DNA from: Schlesneria sp.
Lineage (GTDB): Bacteria > Planctomycetota > Planctomycetia > Planctomycetales > Planctomycetaceae
Length of the DNA: 64,000 nt
Assembly (NCBI GenBank): GCA_028291515.1
Contig: JAQGHU010000005.1
Location: 1-64,000, forward strand
Reading direction: 5' to 3'
In this document: piece after piece, positions 8,698-18,969 of the stretch
Position numbering within the stretch: position 1 is the stretch's first letter
How the letters are laid out: each line of letters opens with the position of its first letter
Notes under the pieces: generated by a model
Told to the model about the DNA's origin: nothing
Seen by the model: the letters and a program-made list of their open reading frames with translations, nothing else
Databases searched by the model: none
Made by a program: the position numbers and the translations under genes

Positions 8698-8925
8698 ATG
8701 CAGAGCACAATGATGGTTGCACGAATAGTACAAACGATAGTTGTTGTGCCGATATTCTATTTCATTCTTCTACAAGACAGTAATCGTAGTGATCAGGTGG
8801 TGTGGTGCTTCCTCGAATTGCTTGCGGTTGTGTTCGGCGGCGACTGGATCAAAGCTCGAATAGTGGAGAGCTTGCTGCGGCAGAGGGCACTGAAACAATC
8901 CAATCAGGAGGGCAACGCAAATTAG
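8698..8925 (+). CDS. Small membrane protein, hypothetical
   Basis: A 75-residue protein with hydrophobic segments at about residues 7-22 and 33-47 and a polar, basic C-terminus. A GAGGAG site sits 5 bases before the ATG, and the gene starts 30 bases after the upstream DnaJ-like gene, so the two may be cotranscribed. No family recognised. Confidence 0.5.
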   Translation: MQSTMMVARIVQTIVVVPIFYFILLQDSNRSDQVVWCFLELLAVVFGGDWIKARIVESLLRQRALKQSNQEGNAN

Positions 8926-9118
8926 AGCGCATCCCACTTCACTGTGGCGTCCCGCGAGCAGAAAACCACTTGGTCTAGCCCATGTTTCAACGCGACACGT
9001 AAGTGCTATCAGCACTAGTCGATGCCCTCCGTCAATTTGCGATTGAAAAAAGAGTTCATCCGACTATTTGGGGGTTTAAGTCTTTCCACCTTCCAACTCA
9101 ACGATCTGCCCCGACGAA

Positions 9119-10939
9119 TCATTTCTCAGGAATCGGCTGGTTCAACAACAAGGCTTTGGTGAATCGCACCGGGGGCGATCCGAACGAGATCGCGCCATCG
9201 TGATACCGCTTCAGGCCAAACGTCTCACCCCAGGCGGCCTTGGCCGCGATTCGCAAGTCGCGGTGTTCCTGATAGCCGACAAAGTAGGTCGAGAGTTGAG
9301 TGGACGTAACCTGGGCTCGCGTCCACTTGCCTGCGGCTTCGCGTTCTTCCTGGAACGTGTCGTGCATCATCAGATGCATCGCCTCTTCGCGGCGCATACC
9401 GTCGACGTGAACCGATTGATCGAGAATCGCGTTCGCGATGACTCGCAGGTACCACTTCAACGTGATCAGCCGCATTAATGGATCTCGGTCGAGGAACCCT
9501 TCTTCGGACATCATCTGCTCGGTATAGACCGCCCAGCCTTCAACGAAGACACCCGATGACAGTAAGGCACGCAGTCGGTTGGGACTGCGATTGGCGTAGG
9601 CCAACTGCAGGAAGTGCCCCGGCATAGCTTCGTGAACCGTCAGATTATGAATCGAGCGGATGTTGTATTCGCGGAGGAACGATGCGCATTGAGCGTCCGT
9701 CCAATCGGTTGGAAGTGGGGCCACCGCGTAGAAGGTCTTCTGCCCTACTTCCAGCGGGCCCGGGGAATCGCAGTAGGCGACGGAGACTCCGCGCTGAAAC
9801 TCGGGCATCACGATAATGTCGAGCGGGTCGGGCGGAATGCTGACCAGATCGTGTTGGCGAATGAAGTCCGTGGCGATCTTGAGTGAGTTTTGCGCGGCGG
9901 GGAGAACACCGTCTCGCGGTGGCACGTCTGCGTAGGCCTTCTCCAGCGCATCCGCAATCGCCTTCTGCTGCTGCTCGGGCGTCGGCGATTCGGGCAGGTT
10001 CGCCTCAGGCTGCAGGCCTCGCGCAATCGCATACATTTCCGTTCGAACACGACGCAATTCAAAGTCGGCTCGTTCACGGATTTCGCCGCGAGTCAAACCG
10101 GCTGCCAGGGTGAACGCCAGCTTTTCGTCGTATAGCTTCGGCCCGATCTTGGCATCGCCACGCGCTTTTGGCAGCAGTTCCGTTTCCAACCACTTCTGGT
10201 GTTGATCGACTTCCGCCGTGGTCACGGCGATGGCCTTGAGCAATCGCTCACGATCGGGTTCAGGCAACTTCTCGAGATGTGGCCGCACCAGGTTGTCGAT
10301 GATGCTAAGGACGCCGCGATTCTGCTTGACCGCAGTTTCAGCATGAACCGGGGGGACTCGAGCAGGGTCGAGCGTCTCGCGAATCTGCGCGAAGAGGCGA
10401 GGGTATTGTTCGAGTCGGGCGGTGACGCTGGCCAGTCGTTGCTCGACCGGCGCAAATTCGCGAGCCATCAAGCCGTAGATGGCACCACCCGTCAGTTGCG
10501 TGTACTGAATCGGATTCCAGGCCCATTCCTGCAACGTGTCCAACGACCACAGATCGCCCTTAAGGCTATGTTCGAGCAATTGATAGTCGACTTGATTGTC
10601 ACGTGAGAGCTGATTGCGATCGATCTTCTTCAGTTCGCCGAGGTAACGCAGGCAGAAATCTCGTTGATGCTGTCGTGCGGCGGGGCTGATGTCGTCCAGC
10701 TTCTGATCGAAGCGATGATCACCCAATGTTGTCGCGCCGCTCGGCGAGAGTGATGGCGATTCGTCGAGATACGATTCCGCCAACCGTTGCAGGGCCTGAT
10801 CCATCGATTTCTCTTTCGGGTCCGCAGCCTGGGCAGAGGGATTGCCGATGACGGCGATCGCCGTACAAAGCACGAACACTTTCAGGGTGCTGACGAAGAC
10901 CTCGTCTGGTGAACAACGAGTGAAAGCGGTCTGTGACAT
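9119..10939 (-). CDS. Secreted DUF885 family metallopeptidase-like protein
   Basis: The start at 10939 is chosen over the longer frame to 11029 because a GGAAGG site precedes it and a signal peptide (ending SAQA) follows shortly. The DUF885 family signature is present: the HEAMPGH motif with a downstream EGWAVYTE segment, resembling a gluzincin zinc site (two His and a Glu). These proteins are thought to be periplasmic peptidases, but few have been characterised. Length (606 residues) is normal. Confidence 0.85.
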   Translation of the reverse strand: MSQTAFTRCSPDEVFVSTLKVFVLCTAIAVIGNPSAQAADPKEKSMDQALQRLAESYLDESPSLSPSGATTLGDHRFDQKLDDISPAARQHQRDFCLRYLGELKKIDRNQLSRDNQVDYQLLEHSLKGDLWSLDTLQEWAWNPIQYTQLTGGAIYGLMAREFAPVEQRLASVTARLEQYPRLFAQIRETLDPARVPPVHAETAVKQNRGVLSIIDNLVRPHLEKLPEPDRERLLKAIAVTTAEVDQHQKWLETELLPKARGDAKIGPKLYDEKLAFTLAAGLTRGEIRERADFELRRVRTEMYAIARGLQPEANLPESPTPEQQQKAIADALEKAYADVPPRDGVLPAAQNSLKIATDFIRQHDLVSIPPDPLDIIVMPEFQRGVSVAYCDSPGPLEVGQKTFYAVAPLPTDWTDAQCASFLREYNIRSIHNLTVHEAMPGHFLQLAYANRSPNRLRALLSSGVFVEGWAVYTEQMMSEEGFLDRDPLMRLITLKWYLRVIANAILDQSVHVDGMRREEAMHLMMHDTFQEEREAAGKWTRAQVTSTQLSTYFVGYQEHRDLRIAAKAAWGETFGLKRYHDGAISFGSPPVRFTKALLLNQPIPEK

Positions 10940-11125
10940 CTCGATTCCTTCCCATTTCCTGCGAAGCGGCAATTCACCATGTATCGCAGCACTTGCAGTA
11001 AACTTCAATGATACAACATCGCTGAGCAAAACCTTAATTCGCTCGCTGCGCTATGAAATCAGCGGTCCATCGCATACGAAAGGCGACAACAATTTGGCCG
11101 AGAATGTGTACCAGTCGGAGCGACC

Positions 11126-11572
11126 ATGAGGATTCTGTATCTTTGCCTGGCGTTTGTCGCGGGGGCCGCCGCTTCACTTCAGGTTCCGGTGAACGCGGCG
11201 CTGCGGACCAACCTTACTCACCCCATGCAGGCGACCTTCGCTTCGTTCGTGGTTGGCATGCTGGCATCGCTAGTTTGTTGCCTGGTGTTGGGAAGCCCGT
11301 TGCCATCCGCCGACAGTATGTCACGCATTCCTTGGTGGGCCTGGTTCGGTGGCGTGCTGGGAATGATCTACGTGGGGACCGCGATTGTCGTCTCACCTAA
11401 GATCGGTGTCGCGCCGATGCTCAGCATGGTGATTGCCGGTCAAATGGTGGCGTCGATGCTGATCGACCACTTCGGACTGCTACAAGCGCCGTTGTTTCAC
11501 GCCACTCCCTTGCGACTGGTGGGAGCACTCCTCGTCGCTGTGGGGGCCGCAATCATGACAATCGGGAAATAA
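11126..11572 (+). CDS. YdcZ/DUF606 family membrane protein
   Basis: A 148-residue protein of four or five hydrophobic segments, starting with the family-typical AFVAGAAASLQVPVNAALR. The middle has PWWAWFGGVLGMIYV and the end GALLVAVGAAIM. The DUF606 family is related to drug/metabolite (EamA-like) transporters, and half-size members may act as dimers. The ATG has GGAG upstream. No partner gene is adjacent. Confidence 0.85.
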   Translation: MRILYLCLAFVAGAAASLQVPVNAALRTNLTHPMQATFASFVVGMLASLVCCLVLGSPLPSADSMSRIPWWAWFGGVLGMIYVGTAIVVSPKIGVAPMLSMVIAGQMVASMLIDHFGLLQAPLFHATPLRLVGALLVAVGAAIMTIGK

Positions 11573-11693
11573 TCACATAACTGCGGCCCGATCGATTCAG
11601 CCCATCGATGATCGTCGATATACTCCGCTCTGTTCCCGCAACGGACGATCGCGGGCTAACCAAGATTGACATCACAGGCAAGGAATCGGGTTT

Positions 11694-13223
11694 ATGCAGA
11701 AGTCATTTTGGCGTTGGATACGACATGGGGTTCTGGCAGGGCTGACTCTGATCACGCTCGTGCAAAGCAATGCTCAAGCCGACGTGAAGCTGCCGAACGT
11801 GTTCGGCGATCACATGGTTCTTCAGCAGGGACAGAAGAACAAGGTCTGGGGTTTGGCGGAGCACGGTGAAAATGTCACCGTCACGATTGACGGGCAAAGC
11901 CATCAAGCGACCGCTGGCGCAGACGGCAAATGGCAGATCATGCTCGAGCCGCTCAAGGTCGGTGGGCCGTACGAGCTGAAGGTTGTGGGCAAGAACACGA
12001 TTACCTTTAAGGACGTCCTGGTCGGTGAGGTCTGGATCTGCTCCGGCCAATCCAACATGCAATGGACTGTTAACGGGTCCAATGATGCCGATCTGGAACG
12101 TGCCGCTGGGAAGTATCCGAAGCTGCGCATGATCAACTTCCCCAATGTGGGAACTCAGGAACCTGTCTGGACACACGACCGCAAATGGATGGTCTGTACG
12201 CCGGAAACGGTGGGTAACTTCTCAGCGGTCGGCTACTTTTTCGGTCGGCAATTGCAAGAGACTTTGGACGTGCCGATCGGTTTGATCAACAATTCATGGG
12301 GTGGTTCGGCCTGCGAAGCCTGGGTGCGACGCGATCTGCTGGCCGCTGATGCCAAGTACAAACCGCTGCTCGATAGCTGGGCCGAACGGGAAGCTCAGTT
12401 CAAGGCCCTGAAGGACAAGGGGGATCAGCTAACCGAAGACGAGAAAAAGCAACTCAACGGTTTGGGAGGCCAGCTCAGCGGCAATCATCGCCCAGCGAAT
12501 ATCTATAACGGCGTGCTCCTGTCGCATCTGGGATATGGAATTAAGGGTTCGATCTGGTACCAGGGCGAATCCAATGCTGGTCGCGCGTATCAATATCGCG
12601 ATCTATTCCCGTTGATGATTAAGAACTGGCGTGACGAATGGGGTCAGGGAGACTTCCCATTCTACTGGGTTCAGCTCGCTGACTTCATGGGTGAAACTCC
12701 TGAACCTGGCGACAGTGCCTGGGCCGAACTGCGCGAAGCCCAGACGATGACGATGAGTCGTCTACCCAATACCGGTGAGGCGGTCATTATTGATATCGGT
12801 GAGGGGAAAGACATTCACCCGATGAACAAGCTCGATGTTGGTCGCCGCCTCGCGCGATGGGCCTTGGCGAAGGACTACGGAGTGAAGATTCCGTTCCACA
12901 GCCCGCAGTATAAATCGATGGAAGTACAGGGGAATAAGATTGTGCTGACGTTCGATCATGTCGACGGCTGGCGTCCCTTTGACGTGGCCGAACCTCGCGG
13001 ATTCGCTATCGCTGGTGCCGACAAGAAGTTCGTCTGGGGTACGGCCAAGATCCTGCCAGACAACAAGATCGAAGTTTCAAGTCCCGCAGTGGCTGAACCC
13101 GTTGCCGTGCGCTACGCCTGGGCCAACAACCCCATCGTCAACCTGTACTCCAAAACAGGCCTGCCCACGACTCCGTTCCGCACGGACGATTGGCCGGGAG
13201 TGACTGCGAACAACACGAAGTGA
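11694..13223 (+). CDS. Sialate O-acetylesterase family protein, secreted
   Basis: Signal peptide at residues 1-29 (ends AQA), then the SGNH-type esterase domain: the nucleophile motif CSGQSNMQW at residues 116-124 (Ser120) and the WYQGESN block further on. The C-terminus has DIHPMNK, where the catalytic Asp and His would lie, and ends RTDDWPG. It should remove acetyl groups from sialic or other acetylated sugars in the periplasm or outside the cell. AAGGA lies upstream of the ATG. A paralog of the same layout is encoded convergently at 13431-14891, so the pair probably arose by duplication. Confidence 0.9.
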   Translation: MQKSFWRWIRHGVLAGLTLITLVQSNAQADVKLPNVFGDHMVLQQGQKNKVWGLAEHGENVTVTIDGQSHQATAGADGKWQIMLEPLKVGGPYELKVVGKNTITFKDVLVGEVWICSGQSNMQWTVNGSNDADLERAAGKYPKLRMINFPNVGTQEPVWTHDRKWMVCTPETVGNFSAVGYFFGRQLQETLDVPIGLINNSWGGSACEAWVRRDLLAADAKYKPLLDSWAEREAQFKALKDKGDQLTEDEKKQLNGLGGQLSGNHRPANIYNGVLLSHLGYGIKGSIWYQGESNAGRAYQYRDLFPLMIKNWRDEWGQGDFPFYWVQLADFMGETPEPGDSAWAELREAQTMTMSRLPNTGEAVIIDIGEGKDIHPMNKLDVGRRLARWALAKDYGVKIPFHSPQYKSMEVQGNKIVLTFDHVDGWRPFDVAEPRGFAIAGADKKFVWGTAKILPDNKIEVSSPAVAEPVAVRYAWANNPIVNLYSKTGLPTTPFRTDDWPGVTANNTK

Positions 13224-13241
13224 GACTGATGTGATCGACCG

Positions 13242-13275
13242 CTGCGGAGTCCGCGAGGGCTCCGCAGTTTTTGTT
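13242..13275 (+). terminator. Rho-independent terminator
   Basis: A GC-rich stem (arms 13242-13251 and 13258-13267, one wobble) is followed directly by a run of T. It lies 19 bases after the esterase stop codon. Confidence 0.8.
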
Positions 13276-13300
13276 AACTCAATCCGTGATTGAAGAGAAG

Positions 13301-13421
13301 AGTTTGAAACACAGAGGCACAGAGGAAACAGAGGAGAAGGGGTCGAATAGCTGAGAAGGTGATCTCAGTCGCCACTTCTGCTCGCCTTCTCTGTAGTCTC
13401 TGTGCCTCTGTGTTTCAAACT
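13301..13421. repeat. Inverted repeat of the CACAGAGGCACAGAG type
   Basis: Perfect 24-bp inverted arms at 13301-13324 and 13398-13421 flank a 73-bp centre whose inner parts are also partly complementary. The arm contains AACACAGAGGCACAGAG, a motif common in intergenic repeats of environmental bacteria. It separates the two convergent esterase paralogs and probably folds into a long hairpin. Confidence 0.7.
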
Positions 13422-13430
13422 CTTTAAGCT

Positions 13431-14891
13431 CTACCGGAGCACGCCGAAGGTCACGCCCGGCCAATCATCGGTGCGGAATGGAGAGGCGGGGAGGCCTTCC
13501 TTGTTGTAGAGGTTGCAGTCTGGATTGTCGGCCCAGGCGTAGCGGATGGCGACCGGCATCGACACTTGATCGGAACTGACGACGACCTTGTTCCCAATGA
13601 TCGTGGCCTTGGCCCAGACGAATTTCTGATCGGCACCGGCGATCGAGAAGCCCCGCAGGTCGTTCCCGCGTGACATCAAGCCACCACCCACGTGGTAGAA
13701 CTGCAAATGGGCTTCGTTGCCAGTGATCGTCATCGACCGAAACAGTGGGCCCGACGCGACCAGCGATTGGCAGTAGGCTACCGATAACGCCTGTCGAGCC
13801 AATCGTCGACCAACTTCTTGCTTGTTCTTCGGGTGGATGTCTCGAGCGTCTCCCAGGTCAATCGTCACGGCCATTCCCGTATTCGACGCCGATAACGCTT
13901 GTCGCTGTGCTTCGCGAAGTTCTGCCCAGGCGCTGGATTCAGGTTCGGGCGGATGATCCGGTTTGTTTTTATCCGTGAGATAATTGGGAAGTTGCACGAA
14001 AAGAAATGGGAAATCGCCCTGGCCCCACGTGCGCCGCCAGTCTTCGATCATGGCAGGGAACAGTGTCCGATACTGATGAGCTCGGGTTGCATTCTGCTCG
14101 CCCTGATACCAGATCACCCCTTTGATGGCGAACGGTTGCAACGGTGCGATCACGCCGTTGTACAGGACACTCGCGCGGCCGGGAGTATTGGCTTGAGCTG
14201 GGTCCTTGTTGGCGGCCGCGGTCTTTTCAAGAAGCTGTTGATAGATCGGATCGGCTTTCAGAGTGGCATCGCTGATCCACGATTCGGCCCCACATCCGCC
14301 GTAAGCGGCTTCGATGAGACCGATCGGCCGATTGCTCAATCGCGCGTACAGTTCTTTACCGAAGAAATATCCGACGGCCGAGAATTCACCGATCGTTTCC
14401 GGTTGGCATTCCACCCACCGGCCTTCGATGTCATGTTGCGGCTCCAATGCGGTCTGGCGTTCGACTTGAAAGAACCGCAACAATGGCAGCTTCGCAGCGG
14501 GGACTTCGTCTTTGGCCCCGGTCGATTCGGATACGCGCCACTGCATGTTGGATTGCCCTGAGCAGATCCAAACATCGCCAATCAAGGCATTTTTCAGGGC
14601 GATCGTATTCTTGCCGGCAACAAGGACTTCGACCGGCCCAAACTTCGAAACAGCGGGGCATCGCAAGGACCAGCGTCCGTCCGCTCCCGCCACCGCCATC
14701 GTAGTTTTCCCGGCAACGGTGACTGAGACCTGTTCGCCTGCCTCAGCCCATCCCCAAAAGGGGAGGTCGTGTCCCTGCTGCAACATCATGTTGTCGCCGA
14801 TGATCGCCGGCAATTTAACATCCGCTCGAACGGCACCAGTGGCCAGCATCGATACAGTGATCGCGACACAAATCGTGCGAAACCAGCACAT
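13431..14891 (-). CDS. Sialate O-acetylesterase family protein, secreted (paralog)
   Basis: The ATG at 14891 gives a signal peptide (MCWFRTICVAITVSML, cleaved after VRA). The longer frame to 14969 starts with TTG and adds polar residues. The catalytic blocks match those of the upstream paralog: [23 protein letters not shown] and the same RTDDWPG ending. It differs in having a shorter central insertion. No good Shine-Dalgarno site precedes the ATG. Expected activity: deacetylation of O-acetylated sugars. Confidence 0.9.
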   Translation of the reverse strand: MCWFRTICVAITVSMLATGAVRADVKLPAIIGDNMMLQQGHDLPFWGWAEAGEQVSVTVAGKTTMAVAGADGRWSLRCPAVSKFGPVEVLVAGKNTIALKNALIGDVWICSGQSNMQWRVSESTGAKDEVPAAKLPLLRFFQVERQTALEPQHDIEGRWVECQPETIGEFSAVGYFFGKELYARLSNRPIGLIEAAYGGCGAESWISDATLKADPIYQQLLEKTAAANKDPAQANTPGRASVLYNGVIAPLQPFAIKGVIWYQGEQNATRAHQYRTLFPAMIEDWRRTWGQGDFPFLFVQLPNYLTDKNKPDHPPEPESSAWAELREAQRQALSASNTGMAVTIDLGDARDIHPKNKQEVGRRLARQALSVAYCQSLVASGPLFRSMTITGNEAHLQFYHVGGGLMSRGNDLRGFSIAGADQKFVWAKATIIGNKVVVSSDQVSMPVAIRYAWADNPDCNLYNKEGLPASPFRTDDWPGVTFGVLR

Positions 14892-15122
14892 TTCAAGGAG
14901 ATTCCGGAAGGGTAAGGACCACCAGCATTTCGACTTCAGGGTGACTGATACGAAACGTGGCCCTGACAAACCGTAACGGATGCCGACGATGCCAGCAAGC
15001 GGACCGACTATCCCATGAACTTCGCGTGAACTTTATCCGGGGTAAGGTTGTCAACAGCGTGTCCAAAACCATACTGTTTGTCGTGAAAAGTTCGAGTTCA
15101 TCTGCTAAAGGCCGCGCTCTCC

Positions 15123-16694
15123 GTGTCTGAACCCTCGTCCGTTTCCTCAGTTGAGGCACATTCGGCACTTGCTTTGGAATCCTCAACAGCCACGCCAGAT
15201 GACAGTCCGAGCACATTAAGCGAATTACATGTGAAAGGCGTGCCGGGGGGATATCGAGAACTGCTGGCCATCGCAGTCCCGATGATTTTGAGCTCGGGAA
15301 CACAGTCGCTGATGCATGTGATCGACCGGATCTACCTGACTTGGTATTCCGAGGCCGCTGTCGCTGCGGCGTTGCCAGCCGGCATCCTCTTTTGGGCAGG
15401 ACTAAGTCTGCCATTTGGTGTTGTGTCGTACGCCAACGCGTTTGTGGCTCAGTATGACGGTGCCAAACAGCCTGGTCGAGCGGCGAGTTGTGTCTGGCAG
15501 GCAGCCTACTTCGCGGTTGTATGCGGGCTACTGCTGATCATACCGGCGTATTGGTCAGAGTCGCTGTTTCACATCGTCGGCCATGAATCCAATGTGCAGC
15601 GATTGGAGGTTGAGTACTTCTCGTGGCTGTGCATGGGGGCGGCACCGGCGTTGCTGGCAGGGGCGCTGTCGTGCTTTTTCAGCGGTCGCGGTCAGACGAG
15701 ACTAGTGCTGCTGGTGAACGCGTCGAGCATGGTGATGAATGGCGTTCTCGATTACGCGATGGTTTTCGGTTGGGGGCCAATTCCCCAGATGGGAATGGCA
15801 GGAGCCGCAATTGCCACGAATATTGCCAACGTCTTCGCTGCCATCTGCTACCTGATGCTGCTGACACGACACGACGCGCGTGTGAAGTATTCATTCTGGA
15901 AACATTGGCGACTAGACAAAGTATTGATGTTCGACCTGTTTAAATTCGGCGGCCCCAGCGGGCTGCAGATGTTCTTGGATGTCGCCGGCTTCACGGCGTT
16001 CATGATGATGATTGGTTGGATTGGGCAGCGTGAACTGGCCGCGACGAACATCGCCTTCAATTTGAATACGCTGGCATTTATACCCGTGATCGGCGTGGGG
16101 ATCGCGGTCTCGACTCTGGTCGGACAACGGATCGGTGAAGGTCGTCCGGATATCGCGGAGAAATCGGTCCGCAAGGGATTCGTCCTGGCGGGCGGAATCA
16201 TGGTCGCCTTCGGGGCCATCTATGTATTGGCTCCCCAAGTACTGCTGGCTCCTTACGAATACGGTGCGAATAGCCACGTCGTTGAAGCAGCAGAGGGTGC
16301 TTCGGCAATCGCCGTCGAGAACTCAGCCACGAAGGGGAATTTCGCGGAAGTCCGTGCCGTGGTCATCATCCTGCTGAGGTTCGTCGCGATCTACTCATTC
16401 TTCGATGCGATGGCGATCATCTTCGGTTCGGCGATCCGAGCGGCCGGAGACACGGTCTTCTCGATGATTGTCACATTCGTGTGTGCCTGGGGATTACTGG
16501 TCCTGCCGACCTATTTGACGTGGACGTATGTGCAGGAAAACCGCGCAGAGACCCTGTTGTTTTGGAGTTGGATCTGGTGTTCTGTCTACGTGATGACCCT
16601 CGGCTTCATCTATTTCTTCCGATTCCAGGGGGGACGCTGGAAGACCATGAGCGTGATCGAGCCGGAATCTGCTTTCAGTGATGCCGCCGCGTGA
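15123..16694 (+). CDS. MATE family efflux transporter
   Basis: A 523-residue protein with about 12 membrane segments beginning at YRELLAIAVPMILSSGTQ. The MATE pattern is clear: paired six-helix halves, GAGAALS-like turns, and 'LVGQRIGEGR' after the sixth or seventh helix. It starts with GTG; the first 40 residues are polar and Ser-rich, so the true start may be later. MATE proteins export organic cations in exchange for Na+ or H+. A hydrophilic insertion (residues about 380-405) precedes helix 10. Confidence 0.9.
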   Translation: MSEPSSVSSVEAHSALALESSTATPDDSPSTLSELHVKGVPGGYRELLAIAVPMILSSGTQSLMHVIDRIYLTWYSEAAVAAALPAGILFWAGLSLPFGVVSYANAFVAQYDGAKQPGRAASCVWQAAYFAVVCGLLLIIPAYWSESLFHIVGHESNVQRLEVEYFSWLCMGAAPALLAGALSCFFSGRGQTRLVLLVNASSMVMNGVLDYAMVFGWGPIPQMGMAGAAIATNIANVFAAICYLMLLTRHDARVKYSFWKHWRLDKVLMFDLFKFGGPSGLQMFLDVAGFTAFMMMIGWIGQRELAATNIAFNLNTLAFIPVIGVGIAVSTLVGQRIGEGRPDIAEKSVRKGFVLAGGIMVAFGAIYVLAPQVLLAPYEYGANSHVVEAAEGASAIAVENSATKGNFAEVRAVVIILLRFVAIYSFFDAMAIIFGSAIRAAGDTVFSMIVTFVCAWGLLVLPTYLTWTYVQENRAETLLFWSWIWCSVYVMTLGFIYFFRFQGGRWKTMSVIEPESAFSDAAA

Positions 16695-16737
16695 GACGGC
16701 TCCTACCGGGCCGGGGACGTAAGTCCCTTGGCCGTCT
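16694..16737 (+). terminator. Hairpin after the MATE gene
   Basis: Outer arms 16694-16700 and 16731-16737 pair over 7 bp and enclose an inner GGGAC/GTCCC stem, giving a two-step structure that overlaps the stop codon of the MATE gene. No T-tract follows, so terminator function is only probable. Confidence 0.45.
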
Positions 16738-16853
16738 GGAGTGGAGCACCCGATTTTCTCGACTTCCAACACTTTGTGGTCCTGCGGCGTAGGCTTCGAG
16801 ACGGCTTGCCCGGATCGTGTCAATCGGTCAAGATGCGGCCGGAAGGAACCACA

Positions 16854-17534
16854 ATGTCACTTGAGTTGCGCAACGTCACTAAGACCTATCGTGAGCCGGG
16901 CGGGGGACGACTGCCCGTCTTAAATATCGCGAATTTCACGCTGGCTGCCGGCGAACAAGTCGTCCTGGTCGGATCGAGCGGCGGTGGCAAAACCACGCTC
17001 TTGAATATCATTGCGGGGATCACCACCCCCGATGAGGGCCAGGTCCGCATCGATGGAACGGATCTGAGTCAGTTGCCAGAGGCCGCTCGCGATCGATTCC
17101 GAGCGGAACGATTGGGCTACGTCTTCCAGACATTCAACCTGTTACCCGCATTCACCGCACTCGAAAACGTCCTGTTGGGAATGAGCTTCAGCGGGAAGCG
17201 GCCAGATCGAGCGCGAGCCATCCAGCTTCTGGATCAGGTCGGATTGAAGCATCGCCTTTATCACAAGCCGTCGCAGATGTCAGTCGGTGAACAACAGCGA
17301 ACTTCGGTCGCGCGAGCGCTGGTCAATACGCCGCGACTGCTGTTGGCGGACGAACCGACGGCCAATGTGGATGCCGCCAACCAGCAGAACATCCTCGATC
17401 TGCTGCGAAGCTCGTGCAAAGAGCACAACGTGTCGCTGTTGCTGGTCACGCATGCTTCAGAAGTTGCCGGCCAATTCAATCGCGTCGAAAAGCTGGCCGA
17501 TTTCAACAAGCCCGTTCGAGACGGCGGGGCGTAG
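16854..17534 (+). CDS. ABC transporter ATP-binding protein (LolD/MacB type)
   Basis: The ATG at 16854 follows a GGAAGGA site; the frame extends upstream to 16728 without a good start. Walker A GSSGGGKT is at residues 40-47, the Q-loop follows YVFQTFNLLP, the signature reads MSVGEQQR (Gly-Glu in place of the usual Ser-Gly-Gly order) and Walker B is LLLADEPT. The short 226-residue length and the FtsX-like permease gene 71 bases downstream put it in the LolD/MacB group, which move lipoproteins or drugs or work mechanically on the envelope. Confidence 0.92.
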   Translation: MSLELRNVTKTYREPGGGRLPVLNIANFTLAAGEQVVLVGSSGGGKTTLLNIIAGITTPDEGQVRIDGTDLSQLPEAARDRFRAERLGYVFQTFNLLPAFTALENVLLGMSFSGKRPDRARAIQLLDQVGLKHRLYHKPSQMSVGEQQRTSVARALVNTPRLLLADEPTANVDAANQQNILDLLRSSCKEHNVSLLLVTHASEVAGQFNRVEKLADFNKPVRDGGA

Positions 17535-17605
17535 TCGCGAAGAGCCCACTCATTCTTACGAATTCATATTTGCTGTTCATTCTGCTGTAAGACGGGATTT
17601 CACTC

Positions 17606-18961
17606 GTGAACCTTGCGACAATTGCCTGGAAAAACGTTCGCCAACGTGGTTTGGCGTCGTCATTGACGGCGATCAGCGTCGCCTTGGGCGTGATGCTGAT
17701 GGTGATGGTTCTGGTGATCTATGGCATCCTGCAGAACACGTTCAACCAGCGCTCGATCAACTACGACCTGATCGTCGGTCCCAAGGGATCGCCGCTGCAG
17801 TTGGTGCTCAGCACGGTTTATCACATCAGTCCGCCGATCGAAAATCTGCCGTATCGATTCTATGAAGACATGAAAAAGGATCCACGAGTTACAGTCGCGA
17901 TCCCGATCGCCATGGGCGACGTCACCGACAAGGGGAACTTTCCCATCGTGGGAACACTTCCCGAGTTCTTCAAAATCGAATACGCCCCCAAACGAGAATT
18001 CCGCGTCAAAGGGACCGAATTTCATCAACCGTTCGATGCCTATATCGGATCTCGCGTGGCGATGGAAAACAAATGGGATGTGGGAACCAAGCTGAAGTTG
18101 CGGCATGGCGGAGCGGCCGGCGATCACGTACATGACGAAGAGTTCACGGTGGTGGGTCTGCTGCAGGCAACGGGGACACCTCACGACAAGACCGTCTATG
18201 TCAATCTGGAAGGTTTCTATCAGATCCAGGGGCATGACAAGCCGCTGAACGAAGCGATCAAACGCGAACGCGAATTTTTCGGTGAACCGCCGTTGAACGA
18301 TGACGAGATGGCGGCCGAGATCAAGAAGATCCAAGCGAAGTTTGGCGCGCACGATCATGCCCATGGGCACGAAGGGCATGACCACGCTCATCACGATCAC
18401 CAGACCGCTCCGATCCAGAAAGAAGTGACTTCGATTCTGTTGCAGTGCAAGACCCCGATCGCGGCCCGGTTGTTGGAAAGCGAGTTGAAAAAGGGCAACA
18501 AGGCCCAGGGGGTGAATCCCATTCTCCCGATGCAAGCCTTGATGACCACGATTGTGGGGCCCATTCAACAAATGCTGCTGGTGATGACAGCAATGATCGT
18601 GCTGGTTTCGGGGATTGGCATCTTCGTCAGTATCTACAATTCAATGACGGCTCGCCGACGCGAAATTGCGATCATGCGAGCGTTGGGGGCTCAACGCAGC
18701 ACGGTGTTCGCGATCATCCTGGCCGAATCAATCATCCTCTGCATCGGAGGCGGGCTGCTGGGCCTGTTGCTCGGACACGGCATGGTTTTCGTCGCGGCTC
18801 CGATCGTCGAAGTGCAAGCGGGTGTGATCGTCAATCCGCTCGCCTTCGAAACTGCCGAACTGGTGCTGTTCCCCGTGTTGCTGCTGATGGCCGTCCTGAT
18901 CGGCATTCTGCCGGGCATGACGGCCTATCAAACAGATGTCGCGGAATCGTTGAGTAGTTAG
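17606..18961 (+). CDS. FtsX/MacB-like ABC permease with His-rich loop
   Basis: A 451-residue permease with one N-terminal helix (about 14-40), a large extracytoplasmic domain, and three C-terminal helices, the typical MacB/LolC topology. It begins with GTG. A stretch at about residues 247-266 reads G-A-H-D-H-A-H-G-H-E-G-H-D-H-A-H-H-D-H-Q; it falls in the extracytoplasmic domain and looks like a metal-binding loop of the kind seen in zinc or nickel transporters. It pairs with the ATPase gene just upstream. I infer a link with metal sensing or export, or a metal-stabilised domain. Confidence 0.88.
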   Translation: MNLATIAWKNVRQRGLASSLTAISVALGVMLMVMVLVIYGILQNTFNQRSINYDLIVGPKGSPLQLVLSTVYHISPPIENLPYRFYEDMKKDPRVTVAIPIAMGDVTDKGNFPIVGTLPEFFKIEYAPKREFRVKGTEFHQPFDAYIGSRVAMENKWDVGTKLKLRHGGAAGDHVHDEEFTVVGLLQATGTPHDKTVYVNLEGFYQIQGHDKPLNEAIKREREFFGEPPLNDDEMAAEIKKIQAKFGAHDHAHGHEGHDHAHHDHQTAPIQKEVTSILLQCKTPIAARLLESELKKGNKAQGVNPILPMQALMTTIVGPIQQMLLVMTAMIVLVSGIGIFVSIYNSMTARRREIAIMRALGAQRSTVFAIILAESIILCIGGGLLGLLLGHGMVFVAAPIVEVQAGVIVNPLAFETAELVLFPVLLLMAVLIGILPGMTAYQTDVAESLSS

Positions 18962-18969
18962 CCGTACAA

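Noticed and set aside
17660-18571. 303-codon minus-strand frame over the permease gene
   Set aside because: Shadow of a real gene; the permease frame has the family topology.
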